Shown here in pieces: positions 11,422-21,158 of a stretch of 64,000 nucleotides of DNA. The number at the start of each line of letters is the position of its first letter. The stretch's first letter is position 1. A program made the translations under genes and the position numbers. This DNA comes from Hypomyces perniciosus. Taxonomy: Eukaryota > Ascomycota > Sordariomycetes > Hypocreales > Hypocreaceae. The notes under the pieces were generated by a model. The model was not told where the DNA came from, made no database searches, and saw only the letters and a program-made list of their open reading frames with translations. The stretch is taken from positions 1,473,501 through 1,537,500 of the forward strand of contig SPDT01000013.1 of NCBI GenBank assembly GCA_008477525.1, read 5' to 3'.

Positions 11422-13606
11422 ATGAAGAAATCAATCGCCTGCGGTGCGTGTCGAACATCGAAAAGAAGAGTATATACACACCAAAAACCTGCCATCTCCC
11501 ATGGATTTTCCATTTGTTTTTCTCCTGCTAACCTGTCCCTCCAGTGTATTCATTCTGGTGGGCCTCCTTGTATCCGCTGCAAGGAGAGAGGAGACGAATG
11601 TATCTTCCCACCAAAGGGCACGTCTTTCATCTTCCGTCGTCCGCACATTGAGCGTCAGACGCGTGATTCCTCTAATTTTTCCAGCACTCCGGATAGCAAC
11701 GTCATTTTGTCGGCGCCATCTACCTCACCTGTTCCCGCAGCACCCGTGGATGATGGTCAAACAGAGCCCAAGGTTAACCTGTGGGAAAAGGACCCGCTGG
11801 AGTACGTGACAGATGAGATCAAGGAGAGCTATCTTAGATGCTCTTACAAATGGTGCTTCCACCATATTCCCAGCTTTTTTGCCCAGATTCATAACAGAAC
11901 TCTCGATCGGACTGTTGCTTGGGCCATGTTGGCCATCACTGTGAGGTCAGTGACATGAATGGCTACCTGGCGTCTATGGCCATCGTGAAAGCAATCCGTG
12001 GCCATCGATGAAATAACTAACGCGCTGCCAAGATTCTCTCAAAAACCACCGGAGGGATTCTCGAGCCAGATAGAAACGAGCAACTCTTTTGCCGCGCACA
12101 CTAGGGCACTCATTCTCCCTTCAATTGACGAGCCAAGTCTACAACGAATCCAGGTACTGCTCATGCTCACGGGACATTCGTGGGGATCAGGCGAAGGAAG
12201 ACGCGCCTGGGTTTACCTCGGCATGGCCATTCGGATGGCCCAGATCATGGGTTTGTTTGAAGAATCATCCATTGCGACCACCTTCAAAAAAGACTTCATC
12301 CTCGCTGAAGAGAGGCGGCGTACGGCTTGGACCTGCTTTCTTATGGATAGTCTCCTGAGCGGCGGCAAGGGTCGCGGGCGATTATTGTCTGCTGACAGCA
12401 TGCGGATCCAGCTACCATGCGACACGAGCAACTTCAACTTCGGGGAGCCTGTCAGCTGCCCTCGCATTGATGGCCTTGGGTCCGACGGCCGTTTGCAAAG
12501 CTCACCGGGAGAGTTAGGGATCGTTGCGTACAGCATGAAGGTAGCCGATATCTGGGGCGCAGTTGCAAAGTGGTCCTGCTCGTCGCACTCGAACAAAACG
12601 CCTCCTTGGCAAGCCGAGTCGGAGCTTCAGCGCCTGTTGAAACAACTCGACGCGTGGAGAGAGTCCCTCCCACCTCGACTGAGATACGATTTGTCTCTTC
12701 TTCATGCCCACACCGTGCAGAACCAAGGGCAGGCATTCTGCTACATGCACTGCATTTACTTCATGTCCGTCATCTTTCTGCACCGCTCGTATCTGCCAGA
12801 GCTTGAGATGCGAGAGGAGCGCGAACATCAGAACAATGATTGGAAGCCGTGGTCTGCATTTTCGTGCAAAGAGCTGGTTAGAGCAGCAGACCAGATCTGC
12901 GAGATGTTGCAGGATATACGTGGATTCGGCTTGTTCTTCCTGCGTGGCCTGGTCCCATGGATCGGGTTTACGATATACACGGCTGTCGGAACCCTCCTAT
13001 ACTTTTCGCACTTTTCTCATGTCGATGAAGCCGATGCGCATATTGAGAGCTGGCGACAGCGTATTATTGACGGATGTGTCTTTCTGAAGGATATGCGGCA
13101 AGCTTGGCCAATGGCGGACACTTGGGTTTGTCGCATCCGCCTGTGGGAATCCATCCCTGTTGCAGCTCGACTGACAAATCTGATTAGAGAGAAACGATAA
13201 AAGCCATGCACATTTTCTACAGTAACATAAGATCCAAGGGCGGCAGTACTATAACCCCCGGCGAAAGAAGGGAGATGCGAAACGCCATCATCGACTACGG
13301 GGCCTTGCAGCCCTCTCCCGTGCGGGTCCATGATAGTGGGAGCGAAGAAGACGCAGTGGTCAGTATCCTTTACCCATCACTCTTTGACCCTACCCGACTG
13401 ACGAATCACCATAGGCAGCGTCTGCGCGCAAAGGGTCCGATGATGCTGAGATGGAGGCGAGTGAGCTTGGCGTTGTGCCGCCCGCGGACTTTGACCCGTT
13501 TGACACGTATTTCGACATCGACTCCGTGATGCAACCGTCGTTTGCAGATGCCACTCAGGGGTTCTGGGAGGGCTTCCCCGGGAACGTGGAGATCACGGGA
13601 TGGTAG
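11422..13606 (+). CDS. Zn2Cys6 fungal transcription factor
   Basis: The start is the ATG at 11422, giving MKKSIACGACRTSKRR. A 75-nt intron (11470-11544) interrupts the zinc cluster exactly before its third Cys, and exon 2 supplies the remaining Cys residues ending RCKERGDEC. Exon 2 ends at 11945. An 87-nt intron with a good CTAAC branch point and an AAG acceptor leads to exon 3 at 12033. Exon 3 carries the fungal-specific transcription factor domain, with landmarks GRRAWVYLGMAIRMAQ and EERRRTAWTCFLMD. The downstream segment 13223-13606, with a 56-nt intron (13359-13414), encodes an acidic tail ending FPGNVEITGW that is typical of such proteins. How exon 3 joins this tail is unclear. Either an intron spans about 13143-13222, or the protein stops at the TAA at 13198. 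The gene sits upstream of the nitrilase on the same strand, but regulation of it is only a guess. Confidence 0.82.
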
Positions 13607-14209
13607 CCGTTGCCCTCTTACTCGACCCAAAACGCAATACCATGCTCTACTTAGTAAACTGTTGTGGGCTCTGTGGTTGGCCTTTTGCTGGGTCTACTCC
13701 GTACACCCGAGCAACAATCTATCTAACCCATAATTGGGTTGACATGGACTTGGCAAATATCACTTCCCTCGCGGACCGCTTCGGGCCTCGTTAGCTATGC
13801 ACATCGGTTACGCACCCATGGAGACTGTAGGTGATGGGCAAAGATGCGGCCCTGAATCAGTATTTCGTTTTCACCAAGTATTACGTCGTGATATTAGCCC
13901 GTAGCCTATGATAGGCCCCTTTTCTCCACTCTTACACCCGCATTCACATCTTCAGCTCCGCTCGGACGATGCATGGCATCTTGCCGCCGCAAATACGGAA
14001 TACGAAGTAGTTGTGTGAAGATGTGAGGAGTCACGAGGTGGTCTACACAGTCTGCGGAATGATTCCACTTTCGAATGCAGGACTGAAAATTACATCCATA
14101 AATGCAAGGTAGTCCGGGGACTTCGACACACATCATTAAGAACCTTCCAATTCATCCACACACCCCTTCTCTCCATAGCTAGTAACCTTCTCTCAACATT
14201 ACAAGGAAA
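13607..14209. other. Intergenic region upstream of the nitrilase gene
   Basis: No gene is seen. It contains the terminator region of the regulator, one TACTCCGTAC motif near 13696, and the presumptive nitrilase promoter. A CT/CA-rich leader (about 14150-14209) precedes the ATG. Confidence 0.55.
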
Positions 14210-15514
14210 ATGCCTGATATCGTCCGAAAATACAAGGTCGCCTGTGTCCAATCAGAGCCGGGCTGGTTCGACCTTGAGAAGTCGGTGCAAAAGACCATCG
14301 ACCTCATCACTGAGGCCGGCCGGAAGGGATGCAAGCTCATTGGATTTCCTGAGACATGCAAGTCCAATGACGCCAGTTTTTCAGGAACATGACTGACCCA
14401 AGTAGGGATTCCTGGGTATGGCCAACAGCACGATGAAGACGACGGCAAGAGTATATCCATCTAATCATCGCTTGTAGATACCCATACTGGCAATGGCGGG
14501 TCAGTTTCATGGACTCCTTGCCCCTGCTTAAAGAGTACCACAAAAATAGCCTTCGTTCTGACTCGGATGAAATGCGACGCATTCGATCTGCTGCTCGTAA
14601 CGCCCAGGTGTATGTCTCTCTAGGATACTCTGAGCTTGAGGGCAGCAGCCTATACATGGCCCAAGTTCTCATTGACCCGAGCGGCGAAGTCATCAACCAC
14701 CGGCGGAAGATCAAGCCCACCCATGTTGAGAAACTGGTATTTGGTGAGGGGACAGGTGATTCCCTCACCAGTGTCGTTAAGACTGAGATTGGTGCTCTCG
14801 GCCACCTCAATTGCTGGGAGAACGTGAGTCCCCACAGTCATTTGACTCAAGTCAGTTCAATTGACAGTCTATACTCTGTAGATGAATCCCTTCCTCAAAG
14901 CCCACGCCTGTGCGCTCCATGAAGAGATTCACGTCGCCGCTTGGCCCGTCATACCACCCGCCGCGCATCTGCAGTATCCGAACCCTTACTCCAACACGTC
15001 TGATCTCCAGTCGGAGATTGTCAGTCCGGCTTATGCCGCTGAGACAGGCGCCTGGACTATAGCGCCCACCCAAGTCGTCAGCCGCGAGGGTGCGCGCCTT
15101 AATCTGCCCGAGCGCCTGCGGGATAACGAGGCCGCCCTGGATGGCGAGGCTGACATTATCGGCAATGGCTTTGCTCGCATCTACCGTCCAGATGGCTTTC
15201 GCGCCGTCGAGGATCCGCCCAAGACGTTTGATGGTCTTCTCATTGCCGATATTGACCTCGATGAGAATATCCTATCTAAACGTCTTGCTGACTATGTATG
15301 TTCCTGATGAACGCTTGATGACGGACGATGTGCTAACTGATGGCTGTGGAAACAGGGTGGGCACTACAATCGACCAGACTTGATCCGCCTTCTTGTGGAC
15401 AAGACACCAAAGGCCTTCATTGTCGATACGAACAACTCTGACCCTAAACACTTCCCCAGCACACTTGAGCGTCTTGGTTTGAACAAGCCACTTCCCTCGA
15501 CGGAGGAGCAGTGA
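14210..15514 (+). CDS. Nitrilase / cyanide hydratase family enzyme
   Basis: Five exons (14210-14357, 14406-14415, 14478-14823, 14882-15295, 15356-15514) give 358 residues, matching fungal cyanide hydratases and nitrilases. These enzymes convert HCN to formamide, or nitriles to acids, and act as cytosolic oligomeric spirals. The catalytic triad is visible: Glu48 in LIGFPE, Lys130 in HRRKIKPTH, and Cys165 in GHLNCWEN. The aromatic stretch GYPYWQWRV and the C-terminal [15 protein letters not shown] are typical. Exon 2 is only 10 nt and encodes most of the invariant WIPG. The intron before it uses a GCAAGT (GC-AG) donor and is 48 nt long, while the next uses GTATGG. Skipping the microexon would break the reading frame. 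I cannot separate cyanide hydratase from nitrilase by sequence alone. Resemblance to cyanide hydratase is strongest in the NCWENMNPFL region. Confidence 0.9.
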
Positions 15515-16806
15515 TCAGCTTTAGCGCTAATTATGAATACTTTTAGATAATACAAGCTGTTTCGGAATAATGAGATATTAATTTGCTGCACGAATAGTTT
15601 CGTTGTCGGTGACAAGATTCTGATCAAAGCGCCTTGAACTCGCGACTCTAAATCCAGGCGGCCTAGAACGAACCAATTTGTGACCTGCGCGAAGACTACC
15701 AGCCCCAGAGAATGAAGTCGTCGCCGAATCAATAATCCACAGCGTGGCAAAAAAAAGAATACACTTGTCACATGCAATGGTCCGCACCAATGATGATTGC
15801 AGGGCAGTGAACAGCCAAAGTCGGTAGCCCGCCAGCCTTAAGCCTTTTATTAAGCTTAAAAAGGGGAAATGACTTTAAAAAGAAATCTGCCGTGGCGGTA
15901 CTAGGATGTCTTCATGGGCCAACACAGCGGCTGGCCAGCCAAAACATCTCCCATAGATAAGACGCCATGTACTCCGTATGTGCGGCTGAATTGCAGGTTA
16001 CCATCGGTCTGAGATCCCCCCCTGCTCTCAAAAGCTTCGACGACCTTGACCAATCCGTGTTGCACAAAAGTACGGTGCCTAAAGCTTAACTCTGCCTTAT
16101 GACCCAAAGTATGCACGCTGTTGATGGCTTGCCGCGCTACCATCGCCCAGACGAGCCTCTAAGAACCAGACGATGGCGTTTGTTCAACACCATTTCATGT
16201 GCTGTGCCAACGTGTCAGCATGTAAATACGGATACCACATGACTCTTCACTAAGCTATTTCTAAGACATTGTGGGCAAGTGAGTTCTTTTCGGCATGGGT
16301 ACGTCGAATCTTGTATAGCCGGTCTCGTGATGGATATTCTAGACAGATCCAGATCCAAAGCCCGTGCTTACACAGTCACCACCTCCGCCATCACAGTCGG
16401 ATGGGGAGTCTATTGGGCTTATCATCCACTGTCACCGACATGGGCTGAGGCTGAATGCACTAGCGACGACACGATGCGCCGCCAGTCGCTCTTCTGTGTC
16501 TTTTCAGCCAAGGCATGTCTATCGCAAGTTCAATGAGTCAAGGGGATCAGCCTTATTGGCTCACTCGGAACTCGGTGTATCTTCTGAATATGGCTGAGCA
16601 GGCCTCCCTCTCCATTGACGGCGGCATATGCCGAAAACACTTGTTTAAAAGTGATCTCTGATCTCTCCTCAAATGGCGACAACTCTCCATATCTGTTTCT
16701 CAGGCTACTGGACCAGTGCTTCAGCACTTACGGAATACCCCGTACTCAGTGAAGTTACTTCTGCTTCTTTACCGGCTGTTTCACTCTCCCTTCACCCTAA
16801 ACCATC
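15515..16806. other. Intergenic region, no gene recognised
   Basis: About 1.3 kb between two plus-strand genes. A minus-strand open frame at 15901-16143 starts at an ATG but has no family resemblance and an ordinary composition. One TACTCCGTA motif lies near 15968. The last 60 bases are a pyrimidine-rich leader for the next gene. Confidence 0.55.
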
Positions 16807-17517
16807 ATGGTTTTGAGCGTTCTCCTCCTGGTCGTGGCCAGCTTATCCACTGCCCAAACATTCGTCGGCAGGAACATTGCCCCAGCCGCGACAGAAGACC
16901 TCATCCTTCCTGGCTTCGGATCATCGCTCTACAATTCGATTGCCCTCGCTGGTGGGTGTGATATTGGCCAAAAGACCTGCGATGGTAAATGCATGCCAGT
17001 CACGGGCAGTTGCTGCAGCCTTGGCAATGGTTCCTATTGTGAGCTTGGCTACACGTGTGGGAAGAATGGATGCTGCCGGGTCGGTGCTGTATGCAAAGAG
17101 GGCGATACCCTGAGCTGTAGCGCTGGAAAAACGTTGTGCGGAAACGTGTGTATCCCGTCAGGCGGCCAATGCTGCGACAAGACAGCTGGAACATGGTGCG
17201 ACTCTGGCAAGACCTGCTCCACTGGAGGGAAATGTGAGATCAAGAGTTCCTCCGGCTCAGGGAGTTGCTCCTCCACCCAGAAGTTGTGTTCGAACTCGTG
17301 TATCCCCTCGACTGCCGTGTGTTGCAACAACGGCTTCTACTGCAATGCGGGTGAGACGTGCACGAGCGACAATAAATGCCAGAAGCTGTGCAAGAGGAAG
17401 AGCCGAGGAGGAAAGGGGGGAAGCAAGGGCGGCAGTGATTGCTCAGAAGGCGCTGGAAGTATGACAACTCCCAACATTCTCGTTGGCCTTCTTGCTATGG
17501 CGCCCCTTCTTCTATGA
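16807..17517 (+). CDS. Secreted Cys-rich GPI-anchor-type protein
   Basis: An intronless frame of 236 residues. The N-terminus (MVLSVLLLVVASLSTAQT) is a signal peptide with likely cleavage after Ala16-Gln17. The mature part has at least four imperfect Cys repeats of about 40 residues, each with a CCxxG / C-x4-G-x-TC pattern. Examples are GSCCSLGNGSYCELGYTC and AVCCNNGFYCNAGETC. A basic Gly/Lys/Arg linker (CKRKSRGGKGGSKGG) follows. The protein ends in a Ser/Gly region and a hydrophobic tail (NILVGLLAMAPLLL), the arrangement of a GPI-attachment signal. It is probably anchored at the plasma membrane or cell wall. The Cys spacing is granulin-like in feel, but I do not assign a named domain. Function unknown. 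Confidence 0.85.
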   Translation: MVLSVLLLVVASLSTAQTFVGRNIAPAATEDLILPGFGSSLYNSIALAGGCDIGQKTCDGKCMPVTGSCCSLGNGSYCELGYTCGKNGCCRVGAVCKEGDTLSCSAGKTLCGNVCIPSGGQCCDKTAGTWCDSGKTCSTGGKCEIKSSSGSGSCSSTQKLCSNSCIPSTAVCCNNGFYCNAGETCTSDNKCQKLCKRKSRGGKGGSKGGSDCSEGAGSMTTPNILVGLLAMAPLLL

Positions 17518-17957
17518 TCAATTATTCTGGTATCCATTCTCCAGCTCACGAAGCTCTACGACCCTCACGAACTTTGGTCATGAATACTCATGACACAATA
17601 CGAAAAAAAAAAAAGCACGTCGCCTCGTCTGGCGGCAGCGAACGCTCATTTGGAGTTTTCAACGACACGCACCGTCTCGGAATCCGAGACTGCCTACTCA
17701 CGACACAAGATATCACTGCGGAGTTAGAACGATAGCAGCCGATCAACAGAAAAATCTGGAAGACAGGCTTGGGAAACAGAAGAGGCTTAAATTTATCATT
17801 TCATTGAGAACTTGGTGAAGTATGTTGCTTTGACTACATATGTATGGACTCATTCACGCTCTACAATGCCCTTTCTTAGACAAAGTTTATACGTTAAATA
17901 TTGTAAACGCTTTTCTCAATAATACAGAACCATCTAGACAAAGAGGTGGTAGAATTC
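17518..17957. other. Intergenic region, no gene recognised
   Basis: It contains a 12-13 A run near 17603, about 90 bp after the stop codon of the GPI-type gene. It lies well after any cleavage site needed, so I do not call it a poly-A signal. No other structure is seen. Confidence 0.5.
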
Positions 17958-18411
17958 TCATTCGAAGTTGGGGTTGGACTTGAAGTGATTGACCTCGCGC
18001 CACTTTGTATAAACGAGAATATCAGGCCATGGCCAGCTCGGAAATGCCAAGTCATCACAGGATAAAAACCCAGCAACGACGGGACGGACCGATCCGATAA
18101 TCAGCGATATCCAGGGTATCCAGGGTATCCAACAGCACAACCCCAATCCCGAAATAAATCAGCCACAAATTCGACACGCCACTTGCTTCATCTTGACTCC
18201 TACTCCTCCACCTTAAGCCGAACACGAGGGTCTTCGAAAACCAGGAACAGCCAGGGAGCGCGGCCATTCTCAGCCATGAAGTCTGCCTGGGTGAGCATGT
18301 TTACGCCTGACGGCATGAGATTTCGGGTATTGAGAGAGTCTTAAGGAGAGGGTCAAGGATTCGGGCTTCGTCACCAGGGGTGGAGGTCTTTGAACGAACC
18401 TGGGCCTACCA
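17958..18411 (-). pseudogene. Decayed hypothetical gene (fragments in different frames)
   Basis: Three minus-strand segments look protein-coding but do not connect simply. In transcription order these are a segment at about 18410-18300 containing TPGDEARILDPLLKTLSIPE, one at 18280-18185 containing ENGRAPWLFLVFEDPRVRL, and a last one at about 18070-17958 containing PWPDILVYTKWREVNHF. Stop codons lie between them. Part could be introns, but donors and acceptors are poor. A 10-bp direct repeat (CAGGGTATCC twice, near 18113-18132) sits in the middle and may mark a slippage duplication. I do not recognise the family. It may be a pseudogene or a gene with unusual splicing. Confidence 0.3.
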
Positions 18412-18994
18412 ATAAAACCTGTAAGATCTGCAATTCATAGCAGTTCGTCCAATATTATTTCCTGAATTAAAGCACGGCGAGCATTGCAAAGGTCGCTGGT
18501 GTGGGCACTTCGGAATATGAAGGCTGGCTTCTCAATCCGATCCACTCTATTCCCACGAAGATGAATGCGATTGGAGAATCGTGAGCTGACTATAGGTAGA
18601 AAATGAAAATAAAAAACCTACCAAGATGTTCGGTTCGTTGCACTGATATCAACTGCGAATTCTGTGGAATTGTTTGTGGTGAATGAAATGATGTTGCTTG
18701 CAAGAAGCAGAGGGATGGCGCTCGTCTACAGGGGAATAAGCAGTACAGAGATCAAGAAGATGAGGTGGTGGGAATTGAACAGAGAAGGATTTATCCACCC
18801 GAAATTAATTAAATATTAGAAGACCTTATGATAAATGTAAATTGGCGATAAATGTGTCCGTGTATATCATGAAGCATGGATGTATGTGCCAGGCTGGTTC
18901 AACATAAGCCGCTTGCCGTCTCGTCAAGAAAAAATCATCATGACAAATTCAGCCATGCTCCTGTTTGCCCAAGAGCTTCTCGTCTCACTCCAAA
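18412..18994. other. Intergenic region, no gene recognised
   Basis: This stretch of roughly 580 bases separates the decayed gene from the 3' end of the SLATT gene. No coding motif, RNA gene or repeat is seen. Confidence 0.5.
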
Positions 18995-19783
18995 CTAGCT
19001 TTTTTCAGTTACCGGTGTCTCCGTTGCAGACTTGGCAGCTTTGGTCGCCGCCCTGTGAGAAGTTGGTATTATCGAGTCATGTCGCTGGAGCTGGCCACGA
19101 CCTCCAGCCGTCTTGTTGCCAGAATCAACTTCTGCTTTCACCCTGTTGTACATTTCCTCCACGATGGCCACCTCTTCGTGAGGATTAAGCGGACAATCTG
19201 CCAGACAGAGCTCTCGCTCGCGCTGCTCAATGTACTCCCGGATTTGCCTCCACTCATTTTCGTGGGTCTTGAAGCGATCTGGCAATCCGGAGCCCTTGAG
19301 ATATGTGAGGATCCCCGCCATGATGGTGTTCATGGCGCCAAAGGCCGTGACGGAATGGCGTGAACCACACCCACTGGCCGCTCCGAGGGCCGTCACAGAC
19401 GCCCCGACAATGATTTGGGCGCCGAGGCAGAAATTAATGGCGATATGAAAGAGGCGATAGCTCCGCGCTGCCTTCTTCTCGGCCAATACCACTCGTTGGT
19501 AAATGCCAACATTCGGCGCGGCGCGGAGTGCGTGACCGGAGTTCGATAGCGCAGGGACCGTATCGATGCCCGTCAGCGAGCGGAAGGCGAGGAGCTTGTC
19601 GTTCTGCGGAATAAGCGCATTGTTGTCCGTCGTGATGATCGTGAGAGGTGTGTTGGAATTCTTGTTCACTCGGGGTCCTCGCTCGCCATTGGGAAAGTAG
19701 CCTTGTTCTTCTCGATCTTGTGGCGACACGAAATTGGTCAAGGACGATTGAGCCGCCCGGGCGATCTGTGTGATCTGCTGCAT
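18995..19783 (-). CDS. Fungal SLATT (SMODS/SLOG-associating 2TM) protein
   Basis: An intronless frame of 262 residues with an ATG start. About 90 polar N-terminal residues are followed by NVGIYQRVVLAEKKAARSYR and two hydrophobic helices, roughly 111-135 and 144-163, separated by a short Gly/Cys loop. A conserved YLKGSGLPDRFKTHENEWRQ block and a charged helical stretch (about 175-225) come next, then a Lys/Thr-rich tail. This layout matches the fungal SLATT domain, named after two-TM effectors found beside nucleotide-signalling (SMODS) and SLOG genes in bacteria. There they are predicted to perturb membranes in anti-invader responses. What the fungal forms do is not established. No partner sensor gene lies nearby. 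Confidence 0.82.
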   Translation of the reverse strand: MQQITQIARAAQSSLTNFVSPQDREEQGYFPNGERGPRVNKNSNTPLTIITTDNNALIPQNDKLLAFRSLTGIDTVPALSNSGHALRAAPNVGIYQRVVLAEKKAARSYRLFHIAINFCLGAQIIVGASVTALGAASGCGSRHSVTAFGAMNTIMAGILTYLKGSGLPDRFKTHENEWRQIREYIEQRERELCLADCPLNPHEEVAIVEEMYNRVKAEVDSGNKTAGGRGQLQRHDSIIPTSHRAATKAAKSATETPVTEKS

Positions 19784-21158
19784 TATTTCGCCGAGTACGA
19801 GCGTGTGTTCTACCCTGAAAACAAGTCGTCTTTGGACTGTAAGGCGGCAACGAGGTTACTACGTCCGTCTAGGTCTGAAGATGAAGATGTGCACTCGGTG
19901 TGTGATTCAGTTTAATGTTGGAATGGAGGCGTCCTGGTTAATCGCCTTCACGGTCGGTGCTCCAATTCCTCAAAGAGCGGCTGAGAGTGACCGCCTTGGC
20001 TGCCACACCTCGTTCTCTCAACGAGGGCGTCATTGCTTTTTCTTGTCGCTCGCGATCTGTGTTAGGTGGTGATGGAGGACAGACATACGGGTCAAGCCCT
20101 CCGCTTCCGCGCTGTTCACTAGCCGGTTAAGAGGGTAGGTCTTCGGAACAAAGTGGTCGGGTATCGAAAGCAAGGAGGTGAGCCAAGAAGTGGCATGCAG
20201 AAGCGGATTAGCTGCCCAGCCTCCATTTGGGTCGAAATAGTAGCTGTGACGGAAGCGATGGGCTTTAACATGTTGAACAGAGCGTCCATGTCGCTGTACG
20301 GAGTACGGAGTACAAGTGCCGATATCATGGAGGGCATAATTACTTCGTACTCGCCCAAGGTTTGTTGTATACAGGGGGTATTACGAGCACGTACTTCGTA
20401 CATCCCGGAGAATGCATGGGGTTTGGTTGAGGGGCCGTGCTACCCATCTATACTCGTACATTCATTCCAAATACTAGCAGAGAGTGAAGCCAGCTTGCTC
20501 ATCCACGATTATTGATGTCGGCACTTACTGACCACGTCTGAACACGCCATTTGCCAATCCAATCAAGCATACTCCGTACATAAGTTAATGTTAGTGAGCT
20601 GTCACGCTTCACGGCATGATGAGAGCTGACACTAGGCATTATCTCGGAGTCTCATTTTACCAATACTACATGCTAAATCGATGCATGTCTTAGTTATTGG
20701 TCCACCACGCGCAAGCCACGTATCCAGACCTGCTGCCTCTTTGTGCACAGCAAAGGTCATTAAAATGACGGGAGGTGAGATATGACAATCCAATTACTAC
20801 AGAGTACTGTTCCTCGTGCACATCGCACCTAATCGTCCATGCGTTATTCCCCGCGTCTTTTCTAAGGGTTGAATCGTTGGATTTATCAGATCCTCGGCCA
20901 GTGCAACTCTACATAGATGCATGAATGCAGCCTCACTTTTTCACGACCTAGTAACCGATTCGCGACAAATGCAGAGATTACAGCGCAATGTACTCAAAAT
21001 ATGATTGCAGAGGAGTAAGTGATGACAAATTCACGACATCCAGGTGATCCCAAAACGGTTGTGTCTGTTGGATACCATCTGAGGCTCCGATATGAACGAT
21101 AGTGTCGCATAATGGTGACGGACTCATATGCTCGCCCCTGTATACATAATGGATGTCA
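19784..21158. other. Intergenic region, no gene recognised
   Basis: About 1.4 kb between two minus-strand genes. A doubled palindromic motif (GTACGGAGTACGGAGTAC) lies near 20297-20314, and a further ACTCCGTAC near 20571. Open frames at 20119-20515 appear on both strands and lack motifs. Confidence 0.55.

Noticed and set aside
15364..15777. Minus-strand 137-residue frame over the end of the nitrilase gene
   Set aside because: Antisense to the last nitrilase exon, with no motif.
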